Below, one piece after another: positions 13,568 through 21,462 of a stretch of DNA of 21,981 bases. Under the pieces are notes generated by a model. That model searched no databases. It saw nothing but the letters and a program-made list of their open reading frames with translations, and was not told the origin of the DNA. Source of the stretch: Wenzhouxiangellaceae bacterium (GTDB lineage Bacteria; Pseudomonadota; Gammaproteobacteria; Xanthomonadales; Wenzhouxiangellaceae). The stretch lies in contig JALQZL010000002.1 of the NCBI GenBank assembly GCA_023258355.1, forward strand, positions 15,009-36,989. The letters are read 5' to 3'. A program made the position numbers and the translations under genes. Each line of letters begins with the position of its first letter. Positions within the stretch are counted from its first letter, which is position 1.

Positions 13568-16025
13568 TTCACTAACGTTTAATCAACGCATCGCTGAATC
13601 AGTATTCAGTGTTCGGCCGCTGATCTTGTTCCTGTTTGGCCTGGGGACCATCGCCATGCTCTTTTTCATGGCGCAACTTCGTGTCGATGCTGGTTTCATG
13701 AAGCAGTTGCCGCTCGATCATGAATACATGCAGACCTTTATGGATTACGAGCGTGAGTTTGGTGGTGCCAACCGCGTGATGGTGGCTTTGGTTGCTGAAG
13801 ATGGCGAGATGTTCACGCCAGAGTTCTTTGGCGACTTAGAGGAGATCACTGATCGGGTCTTCTTTATACCCGGCGTGGATCGGGCCAGTGTTCGATCTGT
13901 GTTCACGCCCAATGTTCGGTTCGTCGAGGTGGTGGCTGATGGCTTTGCAGGTGGCAATGTCATACCCGCCGAGTTCACCCCTACACCAGAAATGTTTGAG
14001 CGGGTGAGATCAAATTTTGTGAAATCCGGTGAGGTCGGCCGGTTAGTGGCCGAGGACTTCTCTGGCGCAATGGTCTGGGCCAATCTGCTAGAGCGAGACG
14101 CCTCGACTGGTGAGCAACTCGATTATCAGGATGTTGCCGCCCAATTAGAATCAATCCGCACTGACTTTGAGAAAGATGGCCACACAGTCCATATCGTCGG
14201 CTTTGCAAAAATTGTAGGTGATATCGCAGACGGCGCTCGCGGCGTGGTGGCTTACTTCGGAGTTGCCTTCTTGATCACCGCCATTTTGCTGTATCTCTAT
14301 TCCGGCTCTCTTTGGTTGACCGTGTTGCCACTGATCTGCTCAACCACAGCGGTCATTTGGCAGTTAGGTCTGTTGAGTGTGATGGGCTTCGGAATTGATC
14401 CGATGAATATTCTGACGCCTTTTTTGGTCTTTGCCATCGGCGTAAGTCACGGTGTCCAGATGATCAGTGGATGGAATTCAGAGAAGTTATTCGGTGGCCG
14501 CTCTGCAGTGGGTGTCGCTCAAGACGGTGCCAACCTATCTCAAATCCCGATTGTCTCAAGCCTAGAAGCGTCCAAAGCCACTTTTGCTCGACTATTGGCC
14601 CCTGGCTCCATCGCGTTGATTAGTGACACCATTGGCTTTTTGACAATACTGCTCATCAATATTCGCATCATCCAAGAATTGGCATTAACGGCCAGTATCG
14701 GTGTGGCCGTTATTATCTTTACCAATTTGGTGCTCTTGCCAACATTGCTATCTTATGTCCGCTTAAAGGATGCCGAAAGCATTCGTCAGCGGCAATATGA
14801 GCGCGGGCAGAAGCCAAGTATCATCTGGTCCATTGTGGCGAGCTTTACCCAACCACGCATAGCGATGATGACCGTGATGGCTGGGATCGTTTTGTTTTCC
14901 TTTGCTTGGGTGAAGTCCCAAGAGATGAAGATTGGTGATTCTCAACCAGGCGTGCCTGAGCTTCGTGAGGACGCCAGATACAACCAAGATGCACGGTTTA
15001 TCACTGAGAAGTTTTCTCTCGGAACAGATGTCATCTCTGTGATTGCAGAGACTGTGCCAGAGGCCTGCACTGAGTCCTATGCCATTATGGATGCCATTGA
15101 TCGCTTCTCATGGCGCATGGCCAACGTTGAAGGGGTGCAAAAAGTCATTTCACTTCCATTGGTGGCCAAGGTGATAAATGCTGGCTGGAATGAAGGCAAT
15201 TTGCGCTGGCGCATCCTGCCTCGCAATCCATTCGTCATGCGACAAAACCTCAGTGGCGTGGAGACAGGCACAGGGCTGCTGAATAGAGACTGTAGTGCCA
15301 TGCCCATCATGATCTTCACAGAGGATCATAAGGCTGAAACAATCGTGCGTGTCATTCAGGCTGTTCGTGATGCCAAAGAAGATATTTTTGTTGAAGGCCT
15401 CGATTTCACACCAAGTGGTGACCTCATGCAAGACTTGGTGGATCAGTCAGGCGAGGTGTGTGAGGAATGCCTCCGATTTAGGTTGGCCACAGGCAATGTG
15501 GGCGTGATGGCTGCGACGAATGAAGAAGTTGAAGCAGCTCAGACGCCAATGCTTATCTATGTCTATGCTGCCATCATTATCCTTTGTCTCGTCACCTTTA
15601 GAACCGTGCTCGGGACGCTTTGTATAGTCTTGCCCTTGGTGCTTGTGAGCTACTTGGCCTACAGTCTGATGGCTTTCATGGGCATTGGCCTGAAAGTCAA
15701 TACCTTGCCTGTGGTGGCACTGGGTGTGGGGATTGGTGTTGATTACGGCATTTATATTTTCAGCCGTATGCGAGGATTTATGCTGCAGGGTATGGGATTA
15801 GATGAGGCTTATCTTCGCACACTGAGGCTCACCGGCAAGGCAGTCTTTTTCACCGCCATGACACTTGCTGTCGGTGTCGGGACTTGGTTATTCTCGGCAC
15901 TACAGTTTCAAGCGGATATGGGCGTGCTTCTGGCGTTCATGTTTATCTTCAATATGGTTGGTGCCATGATTCTGCTGCCGGCCCTGGCGAGGATCTTGCT
16001 TGCCTGGAAAGCGCCTGTTGGGTAG
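13560..16025 (+). CDS. RND superfamily (MMPL/HAE3-like) inner-membrane permease
   Basis: An 821-aa protein with the two-fold RND plan: TM1 (about 18-40), periplasmic loop (about 41-230), TM2-6 (about 230-395), TM7 (about 430-450), second loop (about 451-660), TM8-12 (about 665-815). The second-half TM10 carries the proton-relay pair D728-Y729 (GVGIGVDYGIYIFSR). The matching first-half site reads S296-H297 (AIGVSHGVQM), so the halves are asymmetric. The second periplasmic domain contains C503, C578 and a C634-E-E-C637 pair. Members of this family move lipids, sterols or other hydrophobic molecules across or out of the inner membrane. The neighbours suggest it energizes a trans-envelope path with the DUF1329 and DUF1302 proteins. 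The gene overlaps the YCF48-like gene by eight bases, and its stop abuts the stop of the convergent acyltransferase gene. Confidence 0.9.
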   Translation: MNNSLTFNQRIAESVFSVRPLILFLFGLGTIAMLFFMAQLRVDAGFMKQLPLDHEYMQTFMDYEREFGGANRVMVALVAEDGEMFTPEFFGDLEEITDRVFFIPGVDRASVRSVFTPNVRFVEVVADGFAGGNVIPAEFTPTPEMFERVRSNFVKSGEVGRLVAEDFSGAMVWANLLERDASTGEQLDYQDVAAQLESIRTDFEKDGHTVHIVGFAKIVGDIADGARGVVAYFGVAFLITAILLYLYSGSLWLTVLPLICSTTAVIWQLGLLSVMGFGIDPMNILTPFLVFAIGVSHGVQMISGWNSEKLFGGRSAVGVAQDGANLSQIPIVSSLEASKATFARLLAPGSIALISDTIGFLTILLINIRIIQELALTASIGVAVIIFTNLVLLPTLLSYVRLKDAESIRQRQYERGQKPSIIWSIVASFTQPRIAMMTVMAGIVLFSFAWVKSQEMKIGDSQPGVPELREDARYNQDARFITEKFSLGTDVISVIAETVPEACTESYAIMDAIDRFSWRMANVEGVQKVISLPLVAKVINAGWNEGNLRWRILPRNPFVMRQNLSGVETGTGLLNRDCSAMPIMIFTEDHKAETIVRVIQAVRDAKEDIFVEGLDFTPSGDLMQDLVDQSGEVCEECLRFRLATGNVGVMAATNEEVEAAQTPMLIYVYAAIIILCLVTFRTVLGTLCIVLPLVLVSYLAYSLMAFMGIGLKVNTLPVVALGVGIGVDYGIYIFSRMRGFMLQGMGLDEAYLRTLRLTGKAVFFTAMTLAVGVGTWLFSALQFQADMGVLLAFMFIFNMVGAMILLPALARILLAWKAPVG

Positions 16026-16898
16026 CTATCGATACACTTGATCTTCAAAGCGTCGGTAGCGCCACAAATATTGCTCAGGGTGTTGCCCAATGGCCTCACC
16101 GATGGCTTGGTTCAGGACTGTGGCGGCCACCAATGGATCAGTTTCTTTGATGCTATCGTCGATGGGCTTGATATCAATCACAAACCCTTTTCCCGTTGCC
16201 CGATAGCAGCTGGCCATTAAGACTTGGCAATTTGTTCGCTGAGCCAATCTCGCAACTAAGGTCATGGTCATTGCCGGTTGACCCAAGAAAGGTGCCATAA
16301 CCCCCTCTCCCAATTTAGGTTGCTGATCAGCAATGATGCCAGCGACTTGTCCATTTTTGAGTGTCTTGATCAAACGCCGCATCGCCAACGAGCCACTCGG
16401 AACTAACTCCCCACCAAACCGCTGTCTTGTCTTTCTTACCCATGCATCAATGGTTGGACTCTTAGGCGCCCGATACAGACCGCACAACCCAAAGTGTTTC
16501 ATCAGATAGAGGTTTAAGATTTCCCAGTTGCCCAGATGAGCAGCGACCAACAGAACACCCTTAGAGGCCTGCTGAGCCCTTTCAACGAGTTCGGCGCCAT
16601 TTACCTTGATAATGGCCCGATCAATCCGGGCACGACTGCCGTGCCAAACAAGCCCTGCCTCCAGCGCAAAGCACGCCGTTGACTGAATGGCGTGCTTTTT
16701 AAGTGCCTGAATTTCTTTAACCTCGACATAGGGATAGACAACAGAAAGGTTTCTCTCGATGATGTGATGTTTTCTGGAGGGCAATTTGGCTATCATCGAA
16801 CCTAGTCCGTATCCTGCCTTATGTATTAAAGCCAAAGGCAGCCACTGGAGAGGGCGTAATAGCCCTTGAATGATGACCCAGGCGAGGATATTTTTCAT
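16026..16898 (-). CDS. LpxL/LpxM-type (HtrB/MsbB) late acyltransferase
   Basis: 290 aa, close to the usual 290-320 for this family. An N-terminal hydrophobic anchor is followed by the catalytic HxxxxE motif H121-LGNW-E126, the YRAPKSP segment, the DQQPKLGEGV substrate-region motif and the diagnostic C-terminus HPEQYLWRYRRF. Such enzymes transfer a second acyl chain from acyl-ACP to a Kdo2-lipid A precursor at the inner face of the cytoplasmic membrane; some relatives acylate other lipids. Sequence alone does not separate LpxL from LpxM. It is convergent with the RND gene with no bases between the stops, and divergent from dtd across 66 bases. Confidence 0.88.
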   Translation of the reverse strand: MKNILAWVIIQGLLRPLQWLPLALIHKAGYGLGSMIAKLPSRKHHIIERNLSVVYPYVEVKEIQALKKHAIQSTACFALEAGLVWHGSRARIDRAIIKVNGAELVERAQQASKGVLLVAAHLGNWEILNLYLMKHFGLCGLYRAPKSPTIDAWVRKTRQRFGGELVPSGSLAMRRLIKTLKNGQVAGIIADQQPKLGEGVMAPFLGQPAMTMTLVARLAQRTNCQVLMASCYRATGKGFVIDIKPIDDSIKETDPLVAATVLNQAIGEAIGQHPEQYLWRYRRFEDQVYR

Positions 16899-16934
16899 TC
16901 GATATTGCTCAATTCTCTATCTCAATGGACAGGA

Positions 16935-16940
16935 TATACT
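16935..16940 (+). promoter_or_regulatory. Candidate -10 element for dtd
   Basis: TATACT in the 66-base gap between lpxL-like and dtd matches the -10 consensus at five of six bases and is 24 bases before the dtd ATG. No good -35 lies at 16-18 bases upstream. The gap is too short for two separate well-spaced promoters, so the lpxL-like promoter may overlap it. Confidence 0.3.
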
Positions 16941-16964
16941 GCTTGTGTGTCATAAGGAATAGCA

Positions 16965-17405
16965 ATGATTGGATTAATACAACGCGTCACCTCCGCCAAC
17001 GTCTCCGTGGATTCAGAAGTCGTCGGCACGATTGGGCAGGGCATTGTTGTGCTGGTAGGCTTTCAAAAGCCTGACACACCCGAATTGATACCAAAGTTTA
17101 TTGAGCGTGTCCTGAGTTTCCGAGTCTTCTCTGACACACATGGAAAGATGAATTTAAGCGTTGTGGATAAGGCCGCAGGCGTGTTGTGGGTCCCACAATT
17201 TACGCTAGCAGCGGATACCAAGAGTGGTCGACGCCCCAGCTTCTCTTCTGCATTGGCGCCAATGAAGGCAAAAGAGCTGTTTGGCGAGCTTCAGGAGGAA
17301 GCCAAGAAAGCCCATGTCCATTCCGATTTTGGATGTTTCGGCGCCCACATGCACGTTTCACTGATCAACAATGGGCCGGTTACTTTTTGGTTGGAAGTCG
17401 ATTAG
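16965..17405 (+). CDS. dtd: D-aminoacyl-tRNA deacylase (DTD)
   Basis: The 146-aa product matches the length of E. coli Dtd (145). AAGGAA is about eight bases upstream of the ATG. It begins MIGLIQRVTSANVSVD, keeps the KMNLSV, LAADT and RPSF blocks, and has the cross-subunit Gly-cisPro motif N135-N-G137-P138-V-T. DTD is a cytoplasmic homodimer that hydrolyses D-amino acids (and glycine) from mischarged tRNA. The other signature, SQFTL, reads P77-Q78-F-T-L. The Pro-Gln form is described for the animal paralogue ATD, so the motif combination is unusual. Its stop is four bases from the convergent ntrC stop. Confidence 0.96.
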   Translation: MIGLIQRVTSANVSVDSEVVGTIGQGIVVLVGFQKPDTPELIPKFIERVLSFRVFSDTHGKMNLSVVDKAAGVLWVPQFTLAADTKSGRRPSFSSALAPMKAKELFGELQEEAKKAHVHSDFGCFGAHMHVSLINNGPVTFWLEVD

Positions 17406-17409
17406 GCTG

Positions 17410-18801
17410 CTAGCTTTGAGCGAGAAACCGTGCCAGGGTATTCCTGCTAATGCCGAGTTTTCTAGCTGCTTTGGACTGATTGCCATTGCATTGATCTAAC
17501 ATGGCCTTAGCCAATGTCATCTCAAACTGCCGTTTATAGCACTCAAACAAATCGTCTCGGTCTTGTGTGTGGTCCACAGACAGACTTAAGCCATGCGTCC
17601 AGTCTGAGAATTTGACGGTGGATGACGAGATCGTCTGTTCTTTCTGGGGGCGATAGTCATCTGGCAAATCATCTGGCTGGATAACGTTAGCGGGTGATAG
17701 CACCAACAAAGACTGACAGACATTCTTAAGTTCTCGCACATTGCCAGGCCATGGCAGTGACGCTAAGTGGGCGACCAAGGCTTGGTCTGCTGTCTTTCTG
17801 GCTATTTTGAATTCATCAGCGGCCAAGTCTAAGAAATGATCAATCAGCTGCGGGATATCCTCTTGGCGCTTCCGCAAAGGTGGCACATTCAACGCAATGA
17901 CTTTTAGCCGATGATAAAGGTCTGCACGGAATTCACCTTTATCTACTAAGGTCTCAAGCTGTTGGTTAGTCGCTGTAATAATCCGTGCATTGGTCTTGAC
18001 CAGATCTCGGCCCCCAAGTCGATAATACTCGCCTTCAGCCAGCACCCTTAAGAGTCTGGTCTGTAAGCGAAGAGGCATATCTCCAATCTCATCAAGAAAT
18101 AAAGTGCCGCCGGCGGCTTGCTCAAATCGGCCGATGCGACGCTCATCCGCACCGGTGAAGGCCCCTTTTTCATGCCCAAAGAGTTCAGACTCCAGTAAGT
18201 CGTCGGGAATGGCAGCCATATTGATGGCGACAAAAGGCCCATTGGCCCTGGGAGAGTGCTGGTGGAGAGCCCTTGCGACCAATTCTTTGCCAACACCTGT
18301 CTCGCCAGTGATCAATACAGGGATATCGGTGTTGGATAGGCGGCCCAGCATTCGAATGAGTTCTTGGAAAGCCGGTGATTGGCCGATCAGCCCCATAGGG
18401 TGGTCAGGTTTATCTCCCTCTATAGATTTTGTGCGCGTCGCTTTCTCGATAAGCCTTCCCACCTCATCCAAATCAAAGGGTTTGGCTAGAAATTCAAAAG
18501 CACCGCCTTGAAATGCCCCTACTGCAGTTTGGAGGTCTGAGTAGGCTGTCATGATAATGACAGGGAGCTGAGGGTCTGCGCCCCGAATGGTTTGCATGAG
18601 ATCAAGCCCGCTCTCGCCATCGAGCCGAATATCTGCCATCACCAAGTCAGGGTAAGGGGCATTTTCTGCCGAAAAAGCTGCCATTAAATCAGCCCCACGC
18701 GAGAAGACCACGACCTCCATTTCTTGTGACTTCAAATACTCCTCAAGGACATATCGGATGCCAGGGTCGTCATCAATTATCCAGATCAGCTTAGGCGACA
18801 T
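17410..18801 (-). CDS. ntrC: Nitrogen regulation response regulator NtrC (NR(I), GlnG)
   Basis: 463 aa from the ATG at 18801, preceded by AAGAG; an in-frame TTG at 18819 would add six residues. The receiver domain has acidic pocket D10-D11-D12, phospho-acceptor D57 (MADIRLDG) and K107 (AKPFD). The AAA+ domain has Walker A GETGVGKE (166-173), the sigma-54-contacting GAFTGA (213-218) and Walker B LFLDEIGD (234-241). The C-terminal Fis-type helix-turn-helix is NGNQSKAARKLGISRNTLAR. Phosphorylated by NtrB under nitrogen limitation, it activates sigma-54 promoters, such as the one found here before glnA. The start lies 11 bases inside the end of ntrB, so translation is coupled. E. coli NtrC is 469 aa. 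Confidence 0.97.
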   Translation of the reverse strand: MSPKLIWIIDDDPGIRYVLEEYLKSQEMEVVVFSRGADLMAAFSAENAPYPDLVMADIRLDGESGLDLMQTIRGADPQLPVIIMTAYSDLQTAVGAFQGGAFEFLAKPFDLDEVGRLIEKATRTKSIEGDKPDHPMGLIGQSPAFQELIRMLGRLSNTDIPVLITGETGVGKELVARALHQHSPRANGPFVAINMAAIPDDLLESELFGHEKGAFTGADERRIGRFEQAAGGTLFLDEIGDMPLRLQTRLLRVLAEGEYYRLGGRDLVKTNARIITATNQQLETLVDKGEFRADLYHRLKVIALNVPPLRKRQEDIPQLIDHFLDLAADEFKIARKTADQALVAHLASLPWPGNVRELKNVCQSLLVLSPANVIQPDDLPDDYRPQKEQTISSSTVKFSDWTHGLSLSVDHTQDRDDLFECYKRQFEMTLAKAMLDQCNGNQSKAARKLGISRNTLARFLAQS

Positions 18802-19828
18802 TCTCAGCGCTCTTTGCAATTTGACTCAGCATCGGCAAACGAAAGACAAAGGCGCTGCCTCGCTCGAGTGGCTCGAACTCGATTAAGCCATCATGCGCAC
18901 GAGCAATCTGCTGCGCGATCGCCAACCCAAATCCAGATCCATGGTCTTTGCCAGAAACCATAGGCAGAAATAAGCGGTCATGTAGATGGGTGGGAATTCC
19001 CGTGCCATCATCTTCAAAAGTGATTCTTATCGCATGTCGAATCGGTGCGTTAACAATCGGTGAGTTGTGTTCAATTCTTGTTTTTATTCTGATAATGCTG
19101 GCCTGTGCTTGAGAGCTATTTCTCAGAAGGTTTAGGAATAACTGATTTAGCTGATCTGAGTCACCCATGATAAGGGGGATGCTTGGATCAAAATCTGTTT
19201 CGATCTGAAGCTCGCCACGTCTTTCGGCAATGACCAGTTCTGCTGTCTCTGTCAGGTGTTGATGAAGGTTCAGCAGTTCTTTTTTATGCGATTGATTATC
19301 CGCAAAGCGTTCTAAAAGTGCGGTGATACGGTCCACCCCCCGCTCAATCATAGAGGCATGTCTGGCAATAGCGATATCTTGTGTTTGATGGGAAATAAGT
19401 TGAGATCCAGCTTTAACTCCCGCCAGGGGGTTCCTAAGTTCGTGAGCTAGATGCCGTGCCATTTGAGATATGGCCTGCTGACGGTCAGCACGGTCAGCTT
19501 GTTTCCGTTGCCTGATTCTCTCTGTGATTGGGTAGAGCTCCAAGAGCACCGTCTGATTTTCAGCTGGCGCAATGTTCATATCAACAGCCAGGCCGCTTTT
19601 CGGCAAGTAGAGTTCACTGATTTGTATGGACTGGTTCCGAGTCAGTGCTGTATCGATTCTTGTCTGTATCTCTGGAATCAAATCACCAATGACAAGCCCT
19701 TCTAGCTGTCGTTGGCCTTGATATAGTAGGGTGCCAGCCGACGTATTTAACCAAAGAATCTGACCGGTGGCACTGACGCGGATCAACCCAGTCGTGAGTT
19801 GATCCGCGTCAGGTATCCAATCGGTCAT
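18791..19828 (-). CDS. ntrB: Nitrogen regulation sensor kinase/phosphatase NtrB (NR(II), GlnL)
   Basis: The 345-aa protein is close to the E. coli 349. There is no transmembrane segment. An N-terminal PAS-like domain (about 8-105) precedes the H-box LAHELRNPLAG with phospho-acceptor H129, the N-box NQLFLNLLRNSSQA, G1 EDDGTGIP and G2 GSGFGLAIAQQI. In known systems the PII protein switches it between NtrC kinase and phosphatase activity. It begins 18 bases after glnA with no terminator between, and its end overlaps ntrC. The Shine-Dalgarno is weak, so expression may depend on readthrough from glnA. Confidence 0.96.
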   Translation of the reverse strand: MTDWIPDADQLTTGLIRVSATGQILWLNTSAGTLLYQGQRQLEGLVIGDLIPEIQTRIDTALTRNQSIQISELYLPKSGLAVDMNIAPAENQTVLLELYPITERIRQRKQADRADRQQAISQMARHLAHELRNPLAGVKAGSQLISHQTQDIAIARHASMIERGVDRITALLERFADNQSHKKELLNLHQHLTETAELVIAERRGELQIETDFDPSIPLIMGDSDQLNQLFLNLLRNSSQAQASIIRIKTRIEHNSPIVNAPIRHAIRITFEDDGTGIPTHLHDRLFLPMVSGKDHGSGFGLAIAQQIARAHDGLIEFEPLERGSAFVFRLPMLSQIAKSAENVA

Positions 19829-19846
19829 GCTTGTCTTTATATCAAC

Positions 19847-21256
19847 TTAGCAAGAGTAGTACATGTCAAACTCAACGGGGTGAGTTGACATTCTGAAGCG
19901 TGTCACTTCCTCCATCTTCAGATTGATATAACCATCAATCAGATCATCGGAGAAAACATCACCAGCTTTCAGGAACTCGCGGTCTTGGTCAAGCGCCTCC
20001 AAGGCTTGGTCAAGCGCATGACACACACGTGGCAAACCACGCTCCTCTTCAGGTGGAAGATCATAAAGGTCTTTGTCCATAGGCGCACCTGGATCAATTT
20101 TATTCATAATCCCATCTAGGCCAGCCATCATCATGGCAGCGAAAATGAGATAAGGGTTACCTGCTGCGTCGCCAAAGCGGACCTCAATACGTCTTGCCTT
20201 GGGGCTAGCGACCCATGGCACACGACAAGAAGCAGATCGGTTCCTAGCGGAGTAAGCCAGCACAACGGGTGCCTCAAAGCCTGGTACCAGACGCTTGTAA
20301 CTGTTGGTTGTTGCATTCGCAAAGGCATTGATCGCTCGGGCATGTTTGAAGATACCGCCAATATAGTGCAGCGCAGTTTCGCTCAAGCCACCATAACCAT
20401 CACCAGCGAACAGGTTATTACCACCTTTTGAAATAGATTGGTGGACATGCATACCCGAGCCATTGTCGCCGACCAAAGGCTTTGGCATGAAAGTTGCCGT
20501 GTGGCCATGTTGATGCGCCACGTTCTGAACAACGTACTTCAGCATCAAAAGCTCATCAGCTTTACGTGTCAATGTGTTGAATCGGGTCCCAATCTCACAT
20601 TGGCCAGCGGTTCCCACCTCGTGGTGATGAACTTCAACGGGAATGCCCACCGCTTCCAAGGTGGCACACATGACGCCACGGAGGTCGTGCAGACTATCCA
20701 CAGGCCCAACAGGGAAATACCCACCCTTGACCTTGGGTCGATGACCATGGTTGCCGCCATCATATTCTTTGTTGGTACTCCAAGCCGCTTCCTCAGATTC
20801 AATTTGGAAACTGGCGCCTGAGATGTCATTTTTCCAACGGACATCGTCAAAGACAAAGAACTCTGGTTCTGGGCCGAAGAAGGCTTCGTCAGCAACACCA
20901 CTGGCTTTGAGAAATGCCTCAGCACGCTTTGCCAGTGAACGAGGGCAACGCGAATAAGGTTGCATGGTTGATGGCTCGAGAATATCGCAGTTGATATTGA
21001 GTGTTGGCTGCTCGGTGAATGGATCTATGAAAGTCGCTGCACAGTCAGGCATGAGCACCATATCGGAGTCATTGATGCCTTTCCAGCCAACAATGGACGA
21101 GCCGTCAAACATTTTGCCCTCAGTGAAGAAGTCATCGTCTACGGTCGAAGCAGGGATTGTGACATGCTGCTCTTTGCCGAGGGTATTGGCAAACCGAAGA
21201 TCAACAAATTCAATGCCTTCATCTTTAATGCGTTTCAGTACTTCTTTTGGTGTCAT
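19847..21256 (-). CDS. glnA: Glutamine synthetase, type I (adenylylatable)
   Basis: 469 aa from the ATG at 21256, exactly the E. coli length, with AAGGGA seven to eight bases upstream; upstream in-frame starts would add 27 unrelated residues. Motifs seen: FDGSSI near 50, GPEPEFFVFD with metal ligands E130/E132, SGMHVHQS, the ATP-binding-region NRSASCRVP (Cys replaces the common Ile) and DLYDLPPEE, with Y398 in the place of the adenylylated Tyr397. The enzyme makes glutamine from glutamate, ammonia and ATP as a cytosolic dodecamer and is switched off by adenylylation. It is the first gene of glnA-ntrB-ntrC and has a sigma-54 promoter upstream. Confidence 0.98.
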   Translation of the reverse strand: MTPKEVLKRIKDEGIEFVDLRFANTLGKEQHVTIPASTVDDDFFTEGKMFDGSSIVGWKGINDSDMVLMPDCAATFIDPFTEQPTLNINCDILEPSTMQPYSRCPRSLAKRAEAFLKASGVADEAFFGPEPEFFVFDDVRWKNDISGASFQIESEEAAWSTNKEYDGGNHGHRPKVKGGYFPVGPVDSLHDLRGVMCATLEAVGIPVEVHHHEVGTAGQCEIGTRFNTLTRKADELLMLKYVVQNVAHQHGHTATFMPKPLVGDNGSGMHVHQSISKGGNNLFAGDGYGGLSETALHYIGGIFKHARAINAFANATTNSYKRLVPGFEAPVVLAYSARNRSASCRVPWVASPKARRIEVRFGDAAGNPYLIFAAMMMAGLDGIMNKIDPGAPMDKDLYDLPPEEERGLPRVCHALDQALEALDQDREFLKAGDVFSDDLIDGYINLKMEEVTRFRMSTHPVEFDMYYSC

Positions 21257-21311
21257 GTCATGTCCCTTTCGTTGATTGGTGAAATGAAAACTTGGTTTTG
21301 GCTTGGGTGTG

Positions 21312-21339
21312 GATTGGTCCAAACACATCGCCACCAATC
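21312..21339. repeat. 7-bp inverted repeat at the start of the glnA leader
   Basis: GATTGGT (21312-21318) and ACCAATC (21333-21339) flank a 14-base loop and overlap the expected sigma-54 start point near 21336. A third GATTGGT lies at 21274-21280 in the same leader. It could be an operator or an RNA stem; no function is assigned. Confidence 0.4.
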
Positions 21340-21346
21340 ATTTACA

Positions 21347-21362
21347 TGCAATAAGCATGCCA
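21347..21362 (-). promoter_or_regulatory. Sigma-54 (-24/-12) promoter of glnA
   Basis: Read on the minus strand the site is TGGCATG-CTTA-TTGCA. It matches the TGGCACG-N4-TTGCA consensus at every fixed base except one (T for C), with exact GG-to-GC spacing. Transcription would begin near 21336, giving a leader of about 80 bases before the glnA ATG. It fits NtrC-dependent activation by the product of the third gene of the same operon. Confidence 0.85.
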
Positions 21363-21377
21363 AGCACAATATATGCT
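21363..21377. promoter_or_regulatory. Possible NtrC-like palindrome beside the glnA promoter
   Basis: AGCACAATATATGCT is an imperfect palindrome resembling the GCAC-N5-GTGC core of NtrC sites (one mismatch in the core). It abuts the -24 element, much nearer than usual enhancer positions, so it may be a governor-type site or chance. No clearly better NtrC site was seen up to the YbhB-like gene. Confidence 0.25.
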
Positions 21378-21462
21378 CAATTCATGGGCATGATAACCCA
21401 AAAACACCCTTAGAACTGCTTAATATCTGAGCGGATTCGGCCGATTGGGCCCAGAAAAATGC

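Noticed and set aside
14029..14040. Second copy of TGAGGTCGGCC, as in the hairpin at 12408-12418
   Set aside because: It is inside the RND coding sequence without the partner arm; a chance match rather than a dispersed repeat.
21257..21337. N-terminal extension of glutamine synthetase by 27 residues
   Set aside because: The extension lacks family similarity, and the ATG at 21256 has a good ribosome site and yields the standard 469-aa length.
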